64,000 bases of DNA from Bacteroidota bacterium (GTDB lineage Bacteria > Bacteroidota > Bacteroidia > J057 > JADKCL01): assembly GCA_016718825.1 (NCBI GenBank), contig JADKCL010000016.1, positions 62,001 through 126,000 of the forward strand. The letters run 5' to 3'. A model generated the notes under the pieces. It was given only the letters and a program-made list of their open reading frames with translations. It ran no database searches and was not told the DNA's origin. Shown here piece after piece: positions 50,203 through 58,528 of this stretch. Both the position numbers and the translations under genes were made by a program. Numbering within the stretch: position 1 is the first letter of the stretch; every line of letters starts with the position of its first letter.

Positions 50203-50761
50203 AGTTCAATTTCAACCTGCTCCAACTCGAATCCTGCTTGGTCTCGTAATCCGTCCACCGGGCGATTTCCCATTCATTGAAGGAATTCACCTTGCAAAGG
50301 AACTCTAATTGACCCACAAATCTCACCGTCAAGGAAGTATCGGTATGATTCATCACCAAGTCATATTCGCCGATGTACCGTAGGGAATCACTGGAAAATG
50401 CCTGTAAATCAACTTGATCGAGGGTCAATCGATTGCCGCTGTTCAATCCCAGATTCTCCTTCAGATTTGAAAACCAAGCTTGTTCGTCTTGCCATGACCA
50501 GCTGTCCCAGATCAATTCGTTGCCGGTATAGGTTTGCGTACTGGGGTTGAACCGAAATGCATCCGCCTTGAAGCAACGAAGGTAATTCTGAACATTCTGC
50601 TGATCTACGGAGCGTATCAGATTGGCAAGCAAGATGTTATGATCTGTCGGGCTGATCCAGTCAGATGAAGTTTGGGAGGGCGGCTCCACATCGCGCGTTT
50701 CAAAGCATGCGCTTAGGAAGACCAGGCTGATCCCAATCCAATATATTCCGGTTCTACGCAT
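50192..50761 (-). CDS. Small lipoprotein, NTF2-like paralogue of the next gene
   Basis: 189 residues from ATG 50761; the frame is open to 50779. The signal MRRTGIYWIGISLVFLSAC carries a lipobox (LSAC). It shares with its neighbour the plan 'domain of ~150 residues with helix-rich start and a strand-rich end' (LRCFKADAFRFN; GNRLTLDQVDLQAF; LTVRFVGQLEFLCKV; EWEIARWTDYE). The two overlap by 11 nt. They may form a hetero-pair at the inner face of the outer membrane. I do not recognise a family. Confidence 0.72.
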   Translation of the reverse strand: MRRTGIYWIGISLVFLSACFETRDVEPPSQTSSDWISPTDHNILLANLIRSVDQQNVQNYLRCFKADAFRFNPSTQTYTGNELIWDSWSWQDEQAWFSNLKENLGLNSGNRLTLDQVDLQAFSSDSLRYIGEYDLVMNHTDTSLTVRFVGQLEFLCKVNSFNEWEIARWTDYETKQDSSWSRLKLNYVQ

Positions 50762-50838
50762 CGCCCATCTCAAAATCAAACTTCCCGAGCGCCATCATGG
50801 GTCACCCGGGAAGTCTAAAGTTACAACTTTTTCAGTTT

Positions 50839-51660
50839 TCAGCGAACTCTTGAAGTCATCGGATGACGCAAGTTCGAAGCTTTGACGTAGTCAACTTGAA
50901 CCGATCCGATTACAAGACCCGATTCTACACGAATCGGAATGCGGTTTTCATCGTCGGAGATCCAGAGAAACATTTCCCCCTCGTGGGTAAAAATCCCGCC
51001 TTCCTTTACCAAGGGCTTCAGCTTCACAGTTTTATATTTGATTCCGCCGACATCTATCACCTCTCGCCCCACAAACACTACATCAAGATCATGAACCTTT
51101 TTGTCGATGAAGTTCTGAAATTGATAGACACTCCCGGGCTGCGCCGATGAATAATCTTGCGTCCGGGCAAAGTAAAATGCCGACATCACGTCTTGGATAT
51201 AGGCCGGCACATCATAGATGATCGGCCCGGGGACCGTGGTGGAGCGCTCATAGGCCTTGTGCCGTGTTTGGTCAAATTCGACCTCCGAATAGTGCTTGAA
51301 GCTGCCTTCCTCGATTTTTCGTTTGAACTTGTGTGGAGCCAACGTTTCCATATCCACAAAGGTCTCGTAGCGGTCATTGACCTTGAAAAACAGGCTGAAA
51401 GTTTTGGAAGACATGCCGACCCCAACCATGTGGAAACACTTCCGGCCATTGACTGTCACGGGCTCGTTCTTGATTTCCAATTTTGCCGTGCCTGCTGTGA
51501 CGGCTCCGTAGTGGATGCGATACTCAACTACCTCCCCTGCTTGAAATGCATTGTTGGAGACCTTGCGAGGGGTTGGCTGTCCATCGCTCATTCCTGTGAG
51601 CAAAAACATGCCGAGCATCAAACCCAAACCAACTCTCGAAATCATTCCAATTTTTCTCAT
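50839..51660 (-). CDS. DUF3108 family periplasmic protein
   Basis: 273 residues with a signal peptide (ISRVGLGLMLGMFLLTGMS). The DUF3108 core is GEVVEYRIHYGAVTAGTAKLEI near the start, VNGRKCFHMVGVG, DRYETFVDMETLAP and the C-terminal GEMFLWISDDENRIPIRVES. It is a beta-barrel-like periplasmic fold found widely in Bacteroidota and proteobacteria; the role is unknown, though lipid or lipopolysaccharide transport has been suggested. It is 77 nt upstream of the lipoprotein pair and in the same direction. Confidence 0.9.
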   Translation of the reverse strand: MRKIGMISRVGLGLMLGMFLLTGMSDGQPTPRKVSNNAFQAGEVVEYRIHYGAVTAGTAKLEIKNEPVTVNGRKCFHMVGVGMSSKTFSLFFKVNDRYETFVDMETLAPHKFKRKIEEGSFKHYSEVEFDQTRHKAYERSTTVPGPIIYDVPAYIQDVMSAFYFARTQDYSSAQPGSVYQFQNFIDKKVHDLDVVFVGREVIDVGGIKYKTVKLKPLVKEGGIFTHEGEMFLWISDDENRIPIRVESGLVIGSVQVDYVKASNLRHPMTSRVR

Positions 51661-51888
51661 GGCAATTCTATTTACCTCAATATCCGCAAAAAATCTGCCA
51701 ATTCAAGCGTGGTTTGACCAATGAGGATCGGCGTTGATCCAAGGAAGTATTGCCTTACCTTCAAAGCACTTGAGATTCATCCTTCAAACTTTTGATGGAA
51801 CCAAAGGAATTTCAAGGTCAACGAGCTAAATCTGTATTCGATAGCGCCAAATACGCTGATTGGCTGGTCAAAATCGCACGATTCACCT

Positions 51889-53694
51889 TCATCCATTGCC
51901 AACAGACAACTCCTTTTCGATGAGTTGCTTGTTATGGATGACCGAATAATAACCCTCCTGCGCAAGCAAAGCTGCGTGGTTGCCTTGCTCGAGGATGCGG
52001 CCTCCATCGATCACAATGATCAGATCTGCGTCCTGAATGGTGGACACACGATGGCTCACCATGATCACGGCCATTTCCGGCCGGTCGATCCTTGCTTGCC
52101 GCAAATGCCCCAAAATCATTTCCTCGGTTTTGGTATCAACGGCGGACATCGAATCGTCAAGAATCAATAGTTTGGGATCGCGGATCCATGCACGGGCCAA
52201 TGCGACACGCTGTTTTTGCCCGCCCGACAACGTCACGCCGCGTTCACCGATGACCGTTTGGAATCCCTCGGCAAAACCCATGATATTCTCGTACACGCCG
52301 GAGCGTTGCGTTGCAAGTGCTACCTGCTCCTGCGTGGCGCCCGGCAATCCAAAGGCTACATTGTCAAAAATTGATTCGGAAAAGAGAAAGACATCCTGTG
52401 GCGCGTAGCCGATTTCATTCCTCAAATTGGTCTTGCTGTAGTCGCGGATGTCTCTTCCGTCAATGCGAATCGTCCCGCTTGTGGCATCAAACAACCTGGG
52501 AATCAAATTACAAAGCGAAGATTTCCCCGAACCTGTCGGACCGATGATCCCGAGTTTTTGACCGGGAAGCAAAGTAAATGAAACGTCATGCAGCGCTTCG
52601 AATCCCGTCGCGGGATAACTCAGGCTCACTTTGTCAAATTCAATGCGTGCTTGGGTAATCTGAAAGTCATTTTCCGGGAATACAATTTCAGATTTTTCGT
52701 CCAAAAACTCATTGATACGCTTTTGACTTGCCGCAGCGCGCTGCGTGAGGCTTGTGACCCAGCCGATAGAAATGATCGGAAAGGTGAGCATGTTCACATA
52801 AATGATGAACTCGGCGATATTCCCCACCGTCAAAGACCCGCCTATGACCTTCTCCGCGCCTACCCAAACCAACAGTGCGGTGCTCAATCCCACCAAAATC
52901 ATCACTGCTGGAAAAAAATAGGCATTCAACCGGATCAACTGCATCGACCGTTGATGGTATTCCTGGCTTTCAGATGCGAATTTTTTGCCGAAGTCCTTTT
53001 CGCGGGTGTACGCCTTCGTTACCCGAATTCCGGAGTAAATCTCCTGGGTAAAAGCCGTCAACCGCGACATCTGCTCCTGAATCTTGTCACTGCGCTTCAG
53101 AACTTTGCTCTCCACATAATAAATGAGTACACTCAGCAAAGGCAATGGCAAAATCGTAAACAGAGTCAGCTGCGGATTCACGGTCATCATGGTCGCGACG
53201 ACAATCACCATGAGTGACACGGTGTTGATCGTGTACATAATGCCGGGGCCAAGATACATGCGCACGCGGCCCACGTCTTCCGTAATGCGCGCCATCAGGT
53301 CGCCCGTACGATTCTTTCGGTAGAAGCTCAGCGAAAGGTCCTGATAATGAGCATACATGTCGTTTCGAAGGTCAAATTCGACCCGACGCGACATCACAAT
53401 CAACGTTTGGCGCATCAAAAAGAGGAAAACGCCGCGCAGCAGCGCAAGGGAAATTGTCAATACACTGAATATGATCAGGCTACCGGAAATCAGACTGACC
53501 ACACTCGCCTTGGCCTCGAATCCTTCGTGCAAGGCATTGATTTTGACGAGGTCCCCCACCAAATCGATTGCACTCCGCACGACTTGCGGCGGATAGATCC
53601 CAAAAAGATTGGACACGAGAACGCAGAAGATCCCGAAAAGGAGCAGGCCTTTGTAACGCCAAATGTACTTATTGAGTCGGCCGAGGGCTTTCAC
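51889..53694 (-). CDS. ABC exporter, fused permease-ATPase half (MsbA-like)
   Basis: 601 residues. Residues 1-310 carry six membrane helices (LLLFGIFCVLVSNLFGIYP, SLIIFSVLTISLALLRGVF and so on). Residues ~340-590 are the ATPase: Walker A GPTGSGKSS, Q-loop GYAPQDVF, signature LSGGQKQR, Walker B KLLILDDSMSAVD and H-loop MVSHRVST. The residue after Walker B, usually catalytic Glu, is Asp (LDDS), as in the degenerate half of heterodimeric exporters. No second half lies next to it. Substrates may be lipid A precursors or drugs. It is 75 nt after the saccharopine-like gene. Confidence 0.92.
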   Translation of the reverse strand: MKALGRLNKYIWRYKGLLLFGIFCVLVSNLFGIYPPQVVRSAIDLVGDLVKINALHEGFEAKASVVSLISGSLIIFSVLTISLALLRGVFLFLMRQTLIVMSRRVEFDLRNDMYAHYQDLSLSFYRKNRTGDLMARITEDVGRVRMYLGPGIMYTINTVSLMVIVVATMMTVNPQLTLFTILPLPLLSVLIYYVESKVLKRSDKIQEQMSRLTAFTQEIYSGIRVTKAYTREKDFGKKFASESQEYHQRSMQLIRLNAYFFPAVMILVGLSTALLVWVGAEKVIGGSLTVGNIAEFIIYVNMLTFPIISIGWVTSLTQRAAASQKRINEFLDEKSEIVFPENDFQITQARIEFDKVSLSYPATGFEALHDVSFTLLPGQKLGIIGPTGSGKSSLCNLIPRLFDATSGTIRIDGRDIRDYSKTNLRNEIGYAPQDVFLFSESIFDNVAFGLPGATQEQVALATQRSGVYENIMGFAEGFQTVIGERGVTLSGGQKQRVALARAWIRDPKLLILDDSMSAVDTKTEEMILGHLRQARIDRPEMAVIMVSHRVSTIQDADLIIVIDGGRILEQGNHAALLAQEGYYSVIHNKQLIEKELSVGNG

Positions 53695-53769
53695 ACCGTT
53701 GAATCAAATTTGGATTCGCCGCTAAACACGACGAATAGGCTAAACAGCAGCAATACAGAATTGTTTGGA

Positions 53770-55119
53770 TCAAACCACAGCTTGTGCCGCAACCAAAAAT
53801 TCTTGCTCGGTAAAACGAATGTCAAAATCTTCCAATTCCTGCAGGATCGGTGCGTATATGTCCTTCACCGTTGGAATAAGCACCCCACGCGACTGAATAT
53901 TTCCAGCCAAAATGTGCTTGGCCGCGATCGCTGCAGGCAATCCTACCGTCCGCGAAATCGAAGTATGGTGCTGATCGCGTCCCTTGTCGACCATCGAGGC
54001 GACCAATTTCCTCCGAATGCCATTCAATTCGTAGTCGAGTTGATGCTGCATGACCACCATGTCGACGTCGTTGGGTTCAAACACCCATTTTTCGAGGAGA
54101 ATTGCCTCCAAAATTTCAGCAGGTGAAGCATTTTCCAACTCGATTTTGCGATCGCTGAGCAAATCCAGGTGCTCGAGTTTGCGCAAAACTTCGCCATCTT
54201 GGAATTCGTCGAGGAAAAAAGCCAGACTTTCGCGGTCGCTCAATCCAGGTTGGGCATGAACAAAACTGAAGGTAAAGTCCCTGTAGGTCATGCCTTTGCT
54301 GTCGGGAAGACGGTACGTTCCGTCGGTCATGCCCATTTGTACAAACGCATTCCACATCTGACAGTACCCGGGAAAACGCAGCGTCGCTCTATATAAGGTG
54401 TCGACTTCTTCCAGATTGTACAATTTGAGGTATTTGACGGAGTCGCGGTTGGCGTAGGCGTCGAAAACCCCCGTGCCGGGTACTTCGATTTCCTCGATGC
54501 GCTCAAACAAACGGTGGTAAGGCAAATAGCGGATCGCGCCGTCACGACGGTAGCGCGCCACGCCCTGACCCGCGAGAATGACATTCCGCGGTGCCCAAGT
54601 GAACTTGTAACCCCATTCGTTTTTGCATTCCGGCGCGACCAAGGCTCCGCAATAGCTGCGGAAACTGCTGATTTTGCCGCCTTGCTCCCGCACGCGCTCG
54701 ATCATTTCCATCGTGCTCATGTGGTCGATACCGGGGTCAACCCCAACTTCGTTCAGGAAAATGAGGTCGGCGGCCTTTGCGGCGGCATCCAGACTTGCCA
54801 TCTCATCAGAAACGTAGGAGGCGGTGACCAAATGCGTTTTCAATGCCAGGCAATCATGCGCAGCCAAGACGTGCATCGTCGGTGGAAGCAACGATATGAC
54901 GAGATCAGACTTTGAAATCTGCTCCTTGCGAACGGCTTCGTCGGTGGCGTCAAAGTAGATGCCCTTGCCACGCGGATGGTTGCCGACCTTTTCCAAGGCA
55001 AGTTCCTCCTGCATGTCGCCCACGACCACCTCCCAATTGCCAGATTCGGCATGATCCAACAAATACTGAATCATCGTCGTCGCCGACCTGCCTGCACCAA
55101 TCACCAAAATCCTTTTCAT
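53770..55119 (-). CDS. Saccharopine dehydrogenase-like NAD(P)-binding enzyme
   Basis: 449 residues. The Rossmann N-terminus is KRILVIGAGRSATTMIQYLL with a GxGxxA loop; LVISLLPPTMHVLAAHDCL and NEVGVDPGIDHMSTMEMI follow. The C-terminal half (SSFRSYCGALVAPE, LPDSKGMTYRDFTFSF) matches the saccharopine dehydrogenase family. It could oxidise saccharopine or a related amino-acid adduct, but this family has many members of unknown substrate, and no lysine-pathway neighbour is present. It is divergent from the alpha/beta hydrolase gene. Confidence 0.85.
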   Translation of the reverse strand: MKRILVIGAGRSATTMIQYLLDHAESGNWEVVVGDMQEELALEKVGNHPRGKGIYFDATDEAVRKEQISKSDLVISLLPPTMHVLAAHDCLALKTHLVTASYVSDEMASLDAAAKAADLIFLNEVGVDPGIDHMSTMEMIERVREQGGKISSFRSYCGALVAPECKNEWGYKFTWAPRNVILAGQGVARYRRDGAIRYLPYHRLFERIEEIEVPGTGVFDAYANRDSVKYLKLYNLEEVDTLYRATLRFPGYCQMWNAFVQMGMTDGTYRLPDSKGMTYRDFTFSFVHAQPGLSDRESLAFFLDEFQDGEVLRKLEHLDLLSDRKIELENASPAEILEAILLEKWVFEPNDVDMVVMQHQLDYELNGIRRKLVASMVDKGRDQHHTSISRTVGLPAAIAAKHILAGNIQSRGVLIPTVKDIYAPILQELEDFDIRFTEQEFLVAAQAVV

Positions 55120-55226
55120 CCGTTTCGAAAATTTGGGCGAAGTTAAGGAAGACCCGCGGGATAAGGCAAGGAGAATGAAGGCGAATCGATGGAATGTCTT
55201 TCAGGAGATTGTTCTAATTTCGGGGA

Positions 55227-55883
55227 ATGGATGCTACAGAAAACAGGATCAAGACCACCAAAACCGCCCGTTTTTACCAATTGGGTACGCTTAGCCCTGG
55301 AACGAAGCTGGTGATTTTTGCTTTGCACGGGTATGGTCAGCTTGCTAGCTATTTTATCAAACATTTTGATTCGTTGGCGGATGCAGAAACCGTGATTCTC
55401 GCACCCGAAGGCCTTTCACGCTTTTATTTGGACGGAAAATGGGATCGCGTCGGTGCCACCTGGATGACCAAGGAAGATCGCCTGTTCGAAATTGAGGACC
55501 ATGTCGAATTTCTAAACCGACTGCAAGCAATGGTGCAGGAACAAGCACCCAATATTATGGAAACCATCATCTTGGGCTTCTCCCAAGGAACTGCTACCGC
55601 TTGGCGATGGGTCATGAAAGGCAATGTTGCGCCCGATCAACTCATTCTCTGGGCTGGCAGTCTTCCATTGGATACCCTCGAAAAAGCCGCAGAAAAACTG
55701 AAAAACTGCGACCTCCATTTCGTTTTGGGCGACAACGACGAATTCATCAAGATCTCCGACGCCGAAAAGCAAATGGAAAAACTGCGCACCATTCAACCCA
55801 ACGCCCGGTTTTGGACCTTCACCGGCGAGCACCGCATGGACGCGCCAACCTTGTCAAAAATCTTTGAAAGTTTTGGGACTTGA
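55227..55883 (+). CDS. Alpha/beta hydrolase (carboxylesterase-like)
   Basis: 218 residues. The nucleophile elbow is GFSQGTAT (Ser in GxSxG), the oxyanion region is FALHGYGQLASYF, the acid is in VLGDNDEFI and the histidine in GEHRMDA. It fits the phospholipase/carboxylesterase-type (YpfH-like) subfamily. No signal peptide, so cytoplasmic. The stop codon lies in the first unit of a tandem repeat (55880-55973). Confidence 0.85.
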   Translation: MDATENRIKTTKTARFYQLGTLSPGTKLVIFALHGYGQLASYFIKHFDSLADAETVILAPEGLSRFYLDGKWDRVGATWMTKEDRLFEIEDHVEFLNRLQAMVQEQAPNIMETIILGFSQGTATAWRWVMKGNVAPDQLILWAGSLPLDTLEKAAEKLKNCDLHFVLGDNDEFIKISDAEKQMEKLRTIQPNARFWTFTGEHRMDAPTLSKIFESFGT

Positions 55884-55973
55884 GGCAGCGGCTGAAAGTT
55901 GAGGCAGCGGCAAAAGTTGAGGCAGCGTCGTCCAAATTGAGGCAGCGGCAAAAGTTGAGGCAGCGGCGTCCCG
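55880..55973. repeat. Tandem array of ~19-bp units overlapping the hydrolase stop
   Basis: Five units begin TTGAGGCAGCGG (one TTGAGGCAGCGT), with lengths 19, 18, 20, 18 and 19 nt: 55880-55898, 55899-55916, 55917-55936, 55937-55954, 55955-55973. Units 2 and 4 are identical. The first unit contains the stop codon of the hydrolase gene. Confidence 0.85.
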
Positions 55974-56035
55974 CCGCATGCCGATCGAACATTTGCCTCC
56001 GGCGAAAAACACGTAAACAATCGGCGGTCAAAACT

Positions 56036-56082
56036 AGCGTCGTTGGCACTCACACCGCATTCTGGTTAGTGCCAACGACGCT
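56036..56082. terminator. 15-bp inverted repeat between convergent genes
   Basis: AGCGTCGTTGGCACT (56036-56050) is the exact complement of AGTGCCAACGACGCT (56068-56082), with a 17-nt loop. On the plus strand GGTATGTTTT follows. It could act as a terminator for the rightward hydrolase gene. The right arm is part of the 46-bp repeat that follows. Confidence 0.5.
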
Positions 56083-56178
56083 GGTATGTTTTCACTCACA
56101 CCGCATTTCGGTTAGTGCCAACGACGCTGGGATGTTTTCACTCAAACCGCATTCTGGTGAGTTCCAACGACACAAGTT
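56047..56178. repeat. 46-bp tandem repeat, about 2.8 copies
   Basis: Two 46-nt copies at 56047-56092 and 56093-56138 differ at about three positions; a shortened third begins at 56139. Each carries AGTGCCAACGACGCT or a variant, and each full copy ends in ATGTTTT. It sits in the gap between the hydrolase and ribBA, which converge. Confidence 0.85.
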
Positions 56179-56182
56179 CAAC

Positions 56183-57397
56183 TCAAACCCCCGTCAACGA
56201 ATGCCCCATCTTCTCACGCTTGGTCTTCAAATACAGTGCATTGTGGGGATTCGGAGCTACCTCAATCGGAATATTCTCCACAACCTCCAGACCATACCCA
56301 ATCAATCCCGTGCGCTTTTTGGGGTTGTTGGTCATCAAGCGCATCTTCGTGATGCCCAGATCACGCAAAATCTGCGCTCCGACACCGTAGTCACGTTCAT
56401 CCATCTTGAAACCGAGTTCCAAATTGGCTTGCACGGTGTCCAATCCCTGTTCCTGAAGTTTGTAGGTCTTCAACTTGTTGAGCAAACCGATTCCCCTGCC
56501 CTCTTGGTTCATGTAGAGAATGACGCCCTTGCCTTCCTTCTCTACCATTTCCATTGCTTTTTGGAGCTGTTCGCCACAGTCACAGCGGCAAGATCCAAAA
56601 ATATCGCCGGTCACGCAGCTTGAGTGCACACGAACCATCACCGGCTCGTCTTTCTCCCAGCTGCCTTTGACCAAGGCCATATGAATCTCGTCAGTATGAA
56701 TCTGACGGTAGGCAATCAAGTCAAAATTGCCCATTTGCGTCGGCAGATCAATGCCAATCTCACGGATGATCAACGAGTCATGCGCGAGGCGGTACTCGAT
56801 CAAGTCGGCAATCGTCACCAATTTGAGGCCGAAATGGTCGGCAATTTGGCGCAATTCGGGGAGGCGTGCCATCGTGCCATCGGCATTCATGATCTCGACG
56901 AGCGCGCCTGCGGGCTCACAGCCTGCGAGGCGTGCAAAGTCAATCGCGGCCTCCGTATGTCCGGAACGACGCAAAACGCCTTCCGGCTTGGCTTTCAGCG
57001 GGAAAATATGCCCGGGACGTCCAAAATCTTCCGGTTTGGAAGTCGGATCAATCAGCGCCTGAATGGTTTTGGCACGGTCAGATGCCGAGATGCCGCTTGT
57101 GACGCCATTCTTCAGCAAATCCACAGAAACCGTAAAAGGTGTGGCATGCAAAGCCGTATTCGCGCCGACCATGAGGTCGAGGCGCAACTCCTCGCAGCGC
57201 TCCTCGGGGAGGGACATGCAGATGAGTCCGCGGCCGTGCGTGGCCATGAAATTCACGATTTCAGGCGTCACGTGACGCGCTGCAATGATGAAGTCGCCTT
57301 CGTTTTCACGGTCTTCGTCGTCCACGACGATGATCAATTTGCCTTGGCGAATGTCCTCAATCGCCGCCTCGATGCTATCTACTTTGATACCTGACAT
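56183..57397 (-). CDS. ribBA: Bifunctional DHBP synthase / GTP cyclohydrolase II
   Basis: 404 residues. The RibB half (1-200) has VDDEDRENEGDFI and GHTEAAIDFARLAGCEPAG; the RibA half (205-404) has the zinc ligands SSCVTGDIFGSCRCDCGEQL, NQEGRGIGLLNKL and MTNNPKKRTG. Together they make the two riboflavin precursors, 3,4-dihydroxy-2-butanone 4-phosphate and 2,5-diamino-6-ribosylamino-pyrimidinone phosphate. No other rib gene is adjacent and I see no FMN riboswitch in front. The -7 promoter element ends only 4 nt before the ATG. Confidence 0.97.
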   Translation of the reverse strand: MSGIKVDSIEAAIEDIRQGKLIIVVDDEDRENEGDFIIAARHVTPEIVNFMATHGRGLICMSLPEERCEELRLDLMVGANTALHATPFTVSVDLLKNGVTSGISASDRAKTIQALIDPTSKPEDFGRPGHIFPLKAKPEGVLRRSGHTEAAIDFARLAGCEPAGALVEIMNADGTMARLPELRQIADHFGLKLVTIADLIEYRLAHDSLIIREIGIDLPTQMGNFDLIAYRQIHTDEIHMALVKGSWEKDEPVMVRVHSSCVTGDIFGSCRCDCGEQLQKAMEMVEKEGKGVILYMNQEGRGIGLLNKLKTYKLQEQGLDTVQANLELGFKMDERDYGVGAQILRDLGITKMRLMTNNPKKRTGLIGYGLEVVENIPIEVAPNPHNALYLKTKREKMGHSLTGV

Positions 57398-57401
57398 GCT
57401 G

Positions 57402-57409
57402 CAAAGATA
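57402..57409 (-). promoter_or_regulatory. Promoter -7 element (TATCTTTG) of ribBA, possibly leaderless
   Basis: TATCTTTG on the minus strand matches TAnnTTTG and ends 4 nt before the ribBA ATG, so little or no leader would remain. No well-spaced -33 TTTG is seen. Confidence 0.5.
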
Positions 57410-57562
57410 GAAATTTTGCTTTCCTAATGCGCGTTTGGAGGATTAACTCATTTGAGAAGAAAGGGTTTGCCATTCGAATGTAATTTGCCCTTCGGATGCC
57501 GCTTGATTTTTCGGGGACTGTGATTAACTTGTCGATGGAATCAGAAATCCTGGAAAACCAAC

Positions 57563-57961
57563 ATGGGAGAAAAAGTCAGATTTTACATCATCATCATCGT
57601 TTTGGTGGGAATTGTGCTGTTGCAATTCCTTTTCAAACCGAAGCCGGGTCCCGATCAGCCATCCTTTGAAAATACGTTGAACGAGATCAAGTCCACGTTG
57701 AAGGATTTTGATGCCCGCAACCAAGAAATCAAGGCTGCTGCCACCGCCTTGGCGGCGAGTCAGGCCAATGCCGAGGCGCATTACGCATCGGTGAAACAGG
57801 AATTTGAAAGCAAACTGCTTGCGATTTCTGGACAAATCGCCTCTGCTAGAACGCAGTACGTCGGTTTGATGAAGCAATTGACTGAATTGAACGATCAATT
57901 TGCCAATTCCGGCGCGCCGGATTCGATTCCGACCATTGATCAACTACCAAGAGGCAATTAA
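57563..57961 (+). CDS. Small membrane coiled-coil protein, N-in anchor
   Basis: 132 residues. One N-terminal helix (FYIIIIVLVGIVLLQFLF) and then a Pro-rich hinge (KPKPGPDQP) lead to an Ala/Glu/Lys-rich coiled coil (~45-115) such as ESKLLAISGQIASARTQYVG. The chain is therefore anchored at its N-terminus with the coil outside the membrane. I do not recognise a family. It is followed after 13 nt by a second coiled-coil protein of opposite layout. The frame of that gene is open back into this one, but the coding start is at 57975. Confidence 0.7.
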   Translation: MGEKVRFYIIIIVLVGIVLLQFLFKPKPGPDQPSFENTLNEIKSTLKDFDARNQEIKAAATALAASQANAEAHYASVKQEFESKLLAISGQIASARTQYVGLMKQLTELNDQFANSGAPDSIPTIDQLPRGN

Positions 57962-57974
57962 CGGAGGCAAGAAC

Positions 57975-58508
57975 ATGAAAAAGCTACTCTTTTTGCTGCT
58001 ATTCCTTGCTCCGTTGGCCATGTTTGGACAGGAGACGGCACAATGCGATTCCAACTACATCCGCATTTTTTCCAAGATTGGATTTGACGTCACCGGCATT
58101 CCTTGCGAACGGTTTGTCGTGATTGGGGAGCGGTACTACGACAAGATTTCTCAAGGATACAACCTAAGTCGCGGCATTGTCTACGGTCAGGAAAAGGTGC
58201 TTGACAATCTTCAAAAGCAGCTCGCTTTGGCCAACCAATATTCAGCGACGCTCAAGGCGGCCAACGATTCGGCCAATGCCACCATCGACCGGTTTGCTGC
58301 CAATAACCATCAGTACGCCGAACTGCTCAAGCAATCGACAACGGAAAATGACAAGTTGGTGAATCGGATGGACACCTTATTAAATGACTTGAACAAGCAG
58401 CACAAACGCGAGGTGCGTCGTGCAAGATGGAAAAGCTTCGCCATCGGCGGGGTGATTGGCGTGGTTGTCGGTTCGGTGGGCGTGTTGATTCTCAGGGATA
58501 AATTGTAA
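57975..58508 (+). CDS. Secreted coiled-coil protein with C-terminal membrane helix
   Basis: 177 residues from ATG 57975. A signal peptide (KKLLFLLLFLAPLAMFGQ) starts it; a 2-Cys region (CDSNYIRIFSKIGFDVTGIPC), a coiled coil (residues ~70-145) and a C-terminal helix (FAIGGVIGVVVGSVGVLIL) followed by RDKL complete it. The coil is thus in the periplasm, tied at its C-terminus, the reverse of its upstream partner. A clear GGAGG (57963-57967) stands 7 nt before the ATG, rare in this phylum. A spanin-like or envelope-bridging pair is one thought; the function is unknown. Confidence 0.7.
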   Translation: MKKLLFLLLFLAPLAMFGQETAQCDSNYIRIFSKIGFDVTGIPCERFVVIGERYYDKISQGYNLSRGIVYGQEKVLDNLQKQLALANQYSATLKAANDSANATIDRFAANNHQYAELLKQSTTENDKLVNRMDTLLNDLNKQHKREVRRARWKSFAIGGVIGVVVGSVGVLILRDKL

Positions 58509-58528
58509 CTCAATTTTCAGCAGCATAC

